Shown piece by piece: positions 58,275-64,000 of a stretch of DNA of 64,000 nucleotides. The stretch is from positions 171,255-235,254 of the forward strand of contig NZ_JAUKWP010000001.1 in the NCBI RefSeq assembly GCF_030504545.1, written 5' to 3'. The DNA comes from Lactobacillus sp. YT155 (GTDB lineage: Bacteria; Bacillota; Bacilli; Lactobacillales; Lactobacillaceae). The position numbers and the translations under genes are program-made. The notes under the pieces were generated by a model. It saw only the letters and a program-made list of their open reading frames with translations. It did no database searches and was not told the origin of the DNA. How positions within the stretch are numbered: the stretch's first letter is position 1; each line of letters begins with the position of its first letter.

Positions 58275-58363
58275 TCGTTAAGCTATCACACAATTTTTAA
58301 CTTAGCAATGCATCATTAACAACTTTGTCACATACAAGTAAATTTTCGTTACTTTGTGAAAAT

Positions 58364-58392
58364 ATTATAAATTAACTATCCCAGTAATACAA
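58364..58392 (-). promoter_or_regulatory. ald promoter
   Basis: Minus strand TTGTAT (58387-58392), 17 nt, TATAAT (58364-58369). It implies a 5' leader of about 120 nt containing the cre. Confidence 0.7.
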
Positions 58393-58452
58393 TTAATTAC
58401 CTTTTACCCCATATTAAAATGTGAAAAAAATAATTTAATTTTTTGGTCTATA

Positions 58453-59808
58453 TTAATATTCAACATGTCTAATCGAATACAATAGATAAATAATAAGTCC
58501 GATTGCTAACCATCCAAAATAATTAAGCCAAGCACTTATTGGTAAATTAATTAATAGGAAAATACAAATTAGTATCGAACAAATTGGAATGATTTTTCCA
58601 AAAGGAACTCTAAAAGGTCGTTTTAATTCTGGGTATCTCTTTCGAATTAAGATTACTGATAAAGAGATCAATGCGAATACACAAATTGAACCAACATTCG
58701 AAAATGTTGCCAAGTTCTTCAAGTCTAAAAATCCAGATCCCACTGCTGCAATAATCCCAATCAACCAAATTGAATGATTTGGACTACCAGTTTTTTCGTT
58801 CAATTCAGATAGTTTCTTAGGAAGAAAACCACCTCGACTCATGGCCATTGCAATATTCGAAGAGGCGTAAATAAACGCCAGAATAACTGCAAGTATCCCT
58901 AGAATTGCACCCGCAGAAATTATTTGAGCAACCATTGGCTGATGTATGGTGATTAGTACATAAGACATTGCTTCAGGGACATTCAATTTGCTATAAATAA
59001 CGTCACCTGTCATCACCAAACTAACTATTACATATAAAAATGTAGAGACTAGTAAAGAGATAATAATCGCCCTTGGTAAATTCTTTTGAACATTCTTAGC
59101 TTCTTCAGCCGAAGTCGCCAAAGCATCAAATCCTAAAAACGCAAAGAACACTGTCGAAGCTCCACTAAATACACCAGTCACTCCGTAAGGAAGCATTGGT
59201 GACCATTTACCAGGTTTCACATAGAAGAAACCTACAACAATAAACAACAGAATAATAAAAATTTTTACTAAAACCAAAATATTATTAACGGTTTTACTCT
59301 CACTCATACCTCTACTGAGTAAAAGCGTAATCAATAAAACTACCACTACTGCCGGAAGATTAATCACACCCCCATTAAATGGCGACACCGTTAATGCCTT
59401 GGGGATATGAATTCCAATTTCATTCAAAAATGAAGTGAAGTATCCAGTCCAACCCGTAGCAACCGTTGATGTTGTCGTGATGTAAACTCCCAACATTGTC
59501 CAACCAGTTAAATACGCAATTGTCTGCCCCATTGATACCCACGTATAAACATAAGCACTCCCAGAGCTTGGGATTGAAGTTGTAAGCTCCGAGTAACACA
59601 ATCCAATTAAACCGCTAGCTAAAGCTGCGATCAAAAAAGAAAATATAACACCCGGTCCGGCATCTGTTGCCGCAACAATCCCCGTTAACACTAAAATTCC
59701 AGTTCCGATAATGGCCCCTATACCCATAATCGATAAATCAAACAAGCCTAAAGTTTTGGGCCGTTCATTTAAATTATGAGCTAGGCTATCGATCTTTTTC
59801 AGCTTCAT
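58453..59808 (-). CDS. Amino acid permease, APC family (YfnA/CAT-like)
   Basis: 451 aa with 12 membrane helices. LSIMGIGAIIGTGILVLTGIVA is the helix-1 substrate motif; SSGSAYVYTWVSMGQTIAYLTGW and FFAFLGFDALATSAEEAKN are typical of the CAT/YfnA group. Substrate may be alanine or a branched/cationic amino acid; the shared cre and the ald neighbour make alanine plausible (inference). ATG after AAGGAGG. Confidence 0.9.
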   Translation of the reverse strand: MKLKKIDSLAHNLNERPKTLGLFDLSIMGIGAIIGTGILVLTGIVAATDAGPGVIFSFLIAALASGLIGLCYSELTTSIPSSGSAYVYTWVSMGQTIAYLTGWTMLGVYITTTSTVATGWTGYFTSFLNEIGIHIPKALTVSPFNGGVINLPAVVVVLLITLLLSRGMSESKTVNNILVLVKIFIILLFIVVGFFYVKPGKWSPMLPYGVTGVFSGASTVFFAFLGFDALATSAEEAKNVQKNLPRAIIISLLVSTFLYVIVSLVMTGDVIYSKLNVPEAMSYVLITIHQPMVAQIISAGAILGILAVILAFIYASSNIAMAMSRGGFLPKKLSELNEKTGSPNHSIWLIGIIAAVGSGFLDLKNLATFSNVGSICVFALISLSVILIRKRYPELKRPFRVPFGKIIPICSILICIFLLINLPISAWLNYFGWLAIGLIIYLLYSIRHVEY

Positions 59809-59863
59809 AAATGAGCCTCCTTGATTTTGCCTAACTATTAAATAAACCCTGCTCTTTATAACT

Positions 59864-59877
59864 TGTAAGCGATTTCA
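59864..59877. promoter_or_regulatory. cre box at permease promoter
   Basis: TGTAAGCGATTTCA is the reverse complement of the ald cre and a perfect consensus match. On the minus strand TTGAGC, 17 nt, GATTAT precede it, so it overlaps the start point and should repress. The rest of the 245-bp gap holds AT-rich DNA with an uneven A/T-tract hairpin near 59905. Confidence 0.78.
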
Positions 59878-60021
59878 TAATCATTGTATATTAGTGTTTG
59901 CTCAAAAAAAACACCTTTTTTTGAGTTTGAAAACTTTGTAAATTACTTCACTTTGGCGTTTCTCTAGCCTTATAGGACTTTCATTTTTCAAATAGACTAG
60001 TTTGTGAAAAAGAAAATATAA

Positions 60022-60049
60022 AAAAGCGTAGTCAAAACTACGCTTTTTT
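60022..60049 (-). terminator. Terminator of cyclophilin gene
   Basis: Stem AAAAAAGCGTAGT / ACTACGCTTTTTT with a short loop and T-run, close to the stop codon; symmetrical. Confidence 0.9.
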
Positions 60050-60054
60050 GATGA

Positions 60055-60636
60055 TTAATCTATTTCAACTGTCTCGATTACTACATCTTCTTCTGGTTTG
60101 TCCCCAGCATCTCTTGCAACACCTTCGATTTCTTGAACAACTTCCATCCCAGAGATAACTTGTCCAAAAACCGTATGACGATGGTCTAGCCATGGAGTTC
60201 CACCTTTTCGATAAGCTTCAATAATTTCTGCTGGATATCCTGCGCCCTCTAGTTGATTCAACATTGAGTCGGCAATATTTTTATTTGAAACAATAAAGAA
60301 TTGGCTCCCATTAGTATTTGGTCCGGCATTGGCCATGGATAGAGCACCATTTAGATTGAACAATTGATTTGAAAATTCATCTTCAAATTCTGCTCCATAG
60401 ATGCTTTCACCACCGGCACCAGTTCCGGTTGGATCGCCACCTTGAATCATAAAATCAGGAATAACACGGTGAAAAACTACGCCATCATAATAACCATTCT
60501 TTGCCAAACTAATAAAGTTCTCTGCTGTTTTAGGAACTAGTTCATCAAACAATTGTACTACGATATCGCCATGATTAGTTTTGATTGTTGCCTTACTACC
60601 TGTTGCGTTGGAAAGATCTAATTGTGGATATGTCAT
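60055..60636 (-). CDS. Peptidyl-prolyl cis-trans isomerase (cyclophilin)
   Basis: 193 aa cytoplasmic cyclophilin without signal peptide. [22 protein letters not shown] holds the catalytic Arg and the QGGD motif; NGSQFFIV and [12 protein letters not shown] (Trp/His site) are present. Speeds protein folding. ATG after AGAGGAG. Monocistronic. Confidence 0.95.
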   Translation of the reverse strand: MTYPQLDLSNATGSKATIKTNHGDIVVQLFDELVPKTAENFISLAKNGYYDGVVFHRVIPDFMIQGGDPTGTGAGGESIYGAEFEDEFSNQLFNLNGALSMANAGPNTNGSQFFIVSNKNIADSMLNQLEGAGYPAEIIEAYRKGGTPWLDHRHTVFGQVISGMEVVQEIEGVARDAGDKPEEDVVIETVEID

Positions 60637-60694
60637 TTAAAAACTCCTCTGTTTTATTTCTCAAACCATTATAAACTATTTAGTCTAATTAGAA

Positions 60695-60726
60695 TAAAAA
60701 AAGTCATGACCGTAGTCACAACTTTT
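60695..60726 (-). terminator. Terminator of PTS/SIS operon
   Basis: AAGTTGTGAC-TACG-GTCATGACTT pairs with two G-U pairs and is followed by a T-run on the minus strand, at the EIIA stop. Confidence 0.82.
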
Positions 60727-61141
60727 AAAAATCCTCATCATCTTCAACTTCTTCTACCTCATATCGATAAATTCCGTTTATAGATGATTGAAATGATTTT
60801 TCTGCCAATTCATTCAAATTAAGATTTTCTTTGTTAATAAATGCTTCTAATAGCATTGGAATATTAACTCCCGTCAAAACTTCATTGTCAGGATATTTTT
60901 TTGTTAATTGGATGATTACATTAAAGGGTGTTCCACCTTTTAAATCTACCAAAAACATTATTCCTTCAGACAAATCGAGATTAGACAATTCGCTAACTAT
61001 TCTTGTTTGCAAATCCTCTGGAGTTTCTCCAACTTCAAAATGAGTACTACCAACATTTATCTGATTTCCACAAATCATCTCCGCAGACTTAATCATTTCA
61101 CTGGCAGAATTGCCATGTGTACATACAAAGATAGCAGTCAT
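60725..61141 (-). CDS. PTS mannose-family EIIA component
   Basis: 138 aa. Phospho-accepting His near residue 9 in IFVCTHGNSASEMIKSAEM; MFLVDLKGGTPFNVIIQL is the core. It passes phosphate from HPr to a partner EIIB. The acidic tail (VEEVEDDEDF) is unusual for the family. Last gene of the PTS/SIS operon; the EIIB and EIIC genes must lie beyond the window edge. Confidence 0.9.
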   Translation of the reverse strand: MTAIFVCTHGNSASEMIKSAEMICGNQINVGSTHFEVGETPEDLQTRIVSELSNLDLSEGIMFLVDLKGGTPFNVIIQLTKKYPDNEVLTGVNIPMLLEAFINKENLNLNELAEKSFQSSINGIYRYEVEEVEDDEDF

Positions 61142-61158
61142 ATTAGCTCGTCCCCTTC

Positions 61159-62154
61159 TTAGTATTCAAGTTGACGGTAATAACGTCTGATTTCCATTGG
61201 ATGACGATTTAAGTTTTCGATATGAACGTCAATACGATCATTTACTGCATGGATAATAAATGGAGAGATGTTGCCACGATGTTTTTCAGAAATTCCTGGC
61301 ATATCATAATCCTTTGCATCAATGACTGTATAATTAGCACAAATCTGAGGAATGAAATCTACGACACGTTGACTCAATGCACGTTGTGAATCTTCAGTTA
61401 CATGGATGGTTACCGGAGTATCTCTTTCTACGATTTCAAACATTCCATGGAAAAACTCTTGAGCTTCAATTGATTTAGTTTTAAGCCAGTGTTGTTCTTC
61501 CCAGTAGCACATTGCATATGAATAAGTTGCTCCCCATTGATTTCCTGCACCTACAAAATAATGCATCTCATCTTCATGATGTTTCAAAGCAAATTTTTCA
61601 GCAAAACCGTCGGCTTTTTTATAAACTTCAACTAAATCTTTTGCAAAATTCTTATCAAGTTGTGAATAGTATTCTTCATAATCGTCATATTCACCATTAA
61701 GATTCATTAGTCGATCAGCAACCATGAAAAACTTCATTTGTTCATTTAATGGATATGAAATTGTATAATCACACATTTCAGCTAAAGGTGCGTCCGCCTT
61801 GTCAATAAATCCAAACACACGAGCACCAATTTCATTACATTTTTTTACTGCATCAACTACTTCTTGAGTACTTCCTGTAACAGAGGAAATGACAACCAAT
61901 GTTTTGTCAGTCACTCGCTTATTACCTGTTGTTAAAAATACTGCTGCATTTTCATAGAATGTTTCAATTGCTGATCTTTCTTTCATGTGAACAACTGCTT
62001 GCATTGAAGAAGCATATGTTCCACCAATTCCTAGCCAACAAACATTTGAGTATCCTTCGTTGTGAACGCGATCTACAACTTCATTAATTTGTGGACGTAG
62101 CTCTAGCCCACCTTGTAAGTTATCCAATAATTTTTTTTCATCAAATTTTAGCAT
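61159..62154 (-). CDS. SIS-domain sugar isomerase/deglycase (FrlB/GfrF-like)
   Basis: 331 aa, two SIS domains: GIGGTYASSMQAVVHM and SSVTGSTQEVVDAVKK in the first, AQEFFHGMFEIVERDTPV in the second, ending HPMEIRRYYRQLEY, like fructoselysine/glucoselysine 6-phosphate deglycases. Would split a phosphorylated Amadori product. ATG at 62154 after AGGTGG; a GTG at 62169 lacks a ribosome site. Exact substrate inferred from the neighbours. Confidence 0.8.
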   Translation of the reverse strand: MLKFDEKKLLDNLQGGLELRPQINEVVDRVHNEGYSNVCWLGIGGTYASSMQAVVHMKERSAIETFYENAAVFLTTGNKRVTDKTLVVISSVTGSTQEVVDAVKKCNEIGARVFGFIDKADAPLAEMCDYTISYPLNEQMKFFMVADRLMNLNGEYDDYEEYYSQLDKNFAKDLVEVYKKADGFAEKFALKHHEDEMHYFVGAGNQWGATYSYAMCYWEEQHWLKTKSIEAQEFFHGMFEIVERDTPVTIHVTEDSQRALSQRVVDFIPQICANYTVIDAKDYDMPGISEKHRGNISPFIIHAVNDRIDVHIENLNRHPMEIRRYYRQLEY

Positions 62155-62171
62155 ATTCTTATTTTCCACCT

Positions 62172-63242
62172 TTAAATTTTTGATTTGGTAATTTCATCGA
62201 ATTCTGGAAATGCACTAGAATTCAAATTGATATTTCTTATTTGTGAAGCCTTAAATGATAATAAATGGATTGGTATGGTCATAAATAATGACGCCAATAA
62301 TTCATTAACATCAATGTTAAAAACTAAGTCCAAACCATTCAATTCTGATCGGTTATTTTTATAAAGAGTAGTTACATTAGGTACATGTCCCTTTAGAAAA
62401 TCCTTCAGTTTATCAGCACGTTCTTCAAGTAATCCTTGTGGTTCGATAAATACAATCTGGTCATCTTCATGCAATCCTAAATAAGGACCATGCATATACT
62501 CTTCTAGTTCTTTACCAAACGCTGTCATTCTCACAGTTTCAGTTACTTTTGTTTCACCTTCTCGGCTAACTCCATATCCAGAACCATAACCAATAAAAAT
62601 TATTCTTGTCTGATAATCAATTTGTTCTAAGTATTTTTTTGCCCATTTCTCTGAGTGTTCAATTACTTTTGGCATTTGGTCGATAATTAGCTCAATTTCA
62701 GCTAAATTCTTCTCATAATCCGAACTGGTTTTAACTTTTTTGGCTATTTCTAAAGCAAGCAAATCCAGAATTAAAATTGTCGAACTATATCCCAAAGTTA
62801 CATATGGCATTTCTTCAATTCCCATGCCCATATCAATCACATGTTCACTCACTTTAGCAATTGGGCTATTCAAATCACTTGTTAATGTATAAATTGTTCC
62901 CTTTTCCTGTTGGATTGTTTCAACCATATGAATAGTTGAATAACTATGTCCACCTTGAGAAATCGCAATATACAAAGTGTTTGGATTAATCCCTTTTGAG
63001 TAACTTGCACTAAAGGATGGCTCTTCTACAAATACAGGAATTTGTAATTGATTATTCATAAATGGAACTGCTGAGTAAGCAGCGTTTGAACTAGATCCCG
63101 TAGCAAAAATCACTACTGATTCATATTTGTTTAATTGATCAACGTCTTCATCCAAAACATTTTTTAATAACTGATATCTATTTTTAAAAATACTAGAATA
63201 GACATCTGGCTCAGTTTTGACGTAGTACTCCATATCTTTCAT
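62172..63242 (-). CDS. SIS-domain protein (GlmS-isomerase/GfrE-like)
   Basis: 356 aa with two SIS domains resembling the isomerase half of GlmS but no glutaminase: FATGSSSNAAYSAVPF, AISQGGHSYSTIHMVETI, then FIGYGSGYGVSREGETKVTET and LEEYMHGPYLGLHEDD. Such proteins pair with FrlB-like enzymes in Gfr-type operons. ATG at 63242 after AAGGAG; the TTG frame start is too close to that site. Confidence 0.8.
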   Translation of the reverse strand: MKDMEYYVKTEPDVYSSIFKNRYQLLKNVLDEDVDQLNKYESVVIFATGSSSNAAYSAVPFMNNQLQIPVFVEEPSFSASYSKGINPNTLYIAISQGGHSYSTIHMVETIQQEKGTIYTLTSDLNSPIAKVSEHVIDMGMGIEEMPYVTLGYSSTILILDLLALEIAKKVKTSSDYEKNLAEIELIIDQMPKVIEHSEKWAKKYLEQIDYQTRIIFIGYGSGYGVSREGETKVTETVRMTAFGKELEEYMHGPYLGLHEDDQIVFIEPQGLLEERADKLKDFLKGHVPNVTTLYKNNRSELNGLDLVFNIDVNELLASLFMTIPIHLLSFKASQIRNINLNSSAFPEFDEITKSKI

Positions 63243-63256
63243 ATATTTCAAACTCC

Positions 63257-64000
63257 TTATTTAAGAACTCCTGTATAAGCTCCAAGAATTCCAATTGCAG
63301 CAATTAAAAGCAAAATCCAATGTGCTTTTAATCCTTTTTTATCCAACCAGAAAATAATTCCTGTGAAGGCTAATGGTAAAATGCCGGGAACAATACCATC
63401 AAAGATACTTTGAATTGTTGTAGCATCGTCACCAGTTCCAATTTTCATTGGCATATTTATAGTGACCATGGTTGCAACCATTGCCCCAACAACTGCTAAT
63501 CCCAGTACTGAAGCTCCATAAGTAAGCTTATCCATCAAACCAGTTTTTTGAACTTTTTCAATAAAGCTAGCACCAATATTGTATCCAACAAATAATCCAT
63601 AATATCTAGCCAAAATGGCTGGAATATTGAAGACAAGCAAGAACAAAATTGGCCCTAAAATATTTCCTTGCATAGCTAATGATGTTCCGACACCTGTCGC
63701 AATAACCCTTAAAGTGCCCCAAAAGAATGAGTCACCCAAACCACTCAAAGGTCCCATCAATGCAACTTTAATATTATTAATCGAATCAGTATCAAAGTTT
63801 TCATCTAGAGCAGCTTGTTCTTCCATCGCAATTGAAATACCTAAGGGAAATGTTACTAGCCAAGGTGTTACATTATAAAATTCAAGATGTCTCTTGTAGG
63901 CATCAATTAACTTTTCTTTTTTATCTTTATAAATTCGATTCAAGGCCGGAGTAATGGCATATGAATAACCTAGGTTAGATTGTCTTTCATAGTTCCATGC
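63257..64000 (-). CDS. PTS mannose-family EIID component (5' end outside window)
   Basis: 247 residues visible; the reading frame stays open to the window edge (WNYERQSNLGYSYAITPAL precedes the first internal start-like codon), so the true start is beyond base 64000. HLEFYNVTPWLVTFPLGISI, KVALMGPLSGLGDSFFWGTLR and YNIGASFIEK are EIID hallmarks, with several C-terminal membrane helices. Upstream EIIC/EIIB are expected off the edge. Together with the SIS genes and EIIA it would import and phosphorylate an amino-sugar conjugate. Confidence 0.93.
   Translation of the reverse strand, partial: AWNYERQSNLGYSYAITPALNRIYKDKKEKLIDAYKRHLEFYNVTPWLVTFPLGISIAMEEQAALDENFDTDSINNIKVALMGPLSGLGDSFFWGTLRVIATGVGTSLAMQGNILGPILFLLVFNIPAILARYYGLFVGYNIGASFIEKVQKTGLMDKLTYGASVLGLAVVGAMVATMVTINMPMKIGTGDDATTIQSIFDGIVPGILPLAFTGIIFWLDKKGLKAHWILLLIAAIGILGAYTGVLK

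Overview
The window reads as a chromosomal segment of a low-GC Gram-positive lactic acid bacterium of the Lactobacillaceae. Supporting signs are AT-rich DNA, strong AGGAGG-type ribosome binding sites with frequent TTG/GTG starts, CcpA cre boxes, a T-box, and Bacillales/Lactobacillales gene order: rpoE-pyrG-murA, purR-glmU-prs without spoVG, metG-tatD-rnmV-rsmA-veg, and helD. The protein repertoire (DUF4811 next to a DHA2 exporter, DhaS/DhaQ glycerone kinase system, alsSD) fits a Lactobacillus-like organism, perhaps Companilactobacillus; the genus is a guess. No rRNA, tRNA, transposase, prophage or CRISPR array was seen.

Layout. 1-10.4 kb is housekeeping: murA, pyrG behind a CTP-sensing attenuator, rpoE, lipL, an HD phosphohydrolase, mscL, prs, glmU and purR. 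10.4-12.8 kb is accessory: an acyltransferase, then two unknown small genes behind a promoter whose spacer is a perfect palindromic operator, a decayed duplicate of that unit, and a ClbS/DfsB-like gene. 12.8-17.3 kb is the veg-rsmA-rnmV-tatD-metG cluster. 17.4-28.6 kb holds DUF72 and HELLH-motif proteins, DegV, asnB, a ppx-TPM-lemA operon, fetAB, and a MarR-controlled drug exporter operon. 28.7-32.3 kb has trpS with a T-box leader, divergent from and antisense to the helD 5' region. 32-41 kb holds a degenerate CPBP-type membrane protein, an aldo/keto reductase, small conserved proteins, a heterodimeric ABC exporter and a bactoprenol-type glycosyltransferase. 

41.3-45.8 kb is a glycerol/dihydroxyacetone regulon: dhaK-dhaL-dhaM-glpF-dhaQ, the activator dhaS and the nicotinamidase pncA. 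Two nearly identical 30-bp promoters (before dhaS and before pncA) bracket the operon, and the dhaK promoter combines a DhaS-type palindrome abutting the -35 box with a cre in the spacer. 46-49 kb carries an SDR and a short UvrA paralogue; a roughly 420-bp gap after them holds a 22-codon ORF with a very strong Shine-Dalgarno sequence and its own terminator. 49.4-52.3 kb is alsS-alsD with a divergent MarR regulator and two operators. 52.3-60.6 kb has a three-gene membrane operon including a protein with a histone-H1-like Lys/Ala tail, YitT, an MFS protein, a GyrI-like protein, ald plus an amino acid permease (both with perfect cre boxes) and a cyclophilin. The end is a mannose-family PTS / double-SIS operon for an Amadori-type substrate, running off the window edge.

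The most noteworthy signals are regulatory: the pyrG reiterative-transcription attenuator, the promoter-embedded palindrome and duplication scar near 11.5-12.2 kb, the dha regulon promoter design and duplicated promoter, the trpS T-box/helD overlap, and the small ORF near 49.15 kb. At protein level, MurA has Asp in place of the fosfomycin-target Cys and MetRS has TIGN in place of HIGH.
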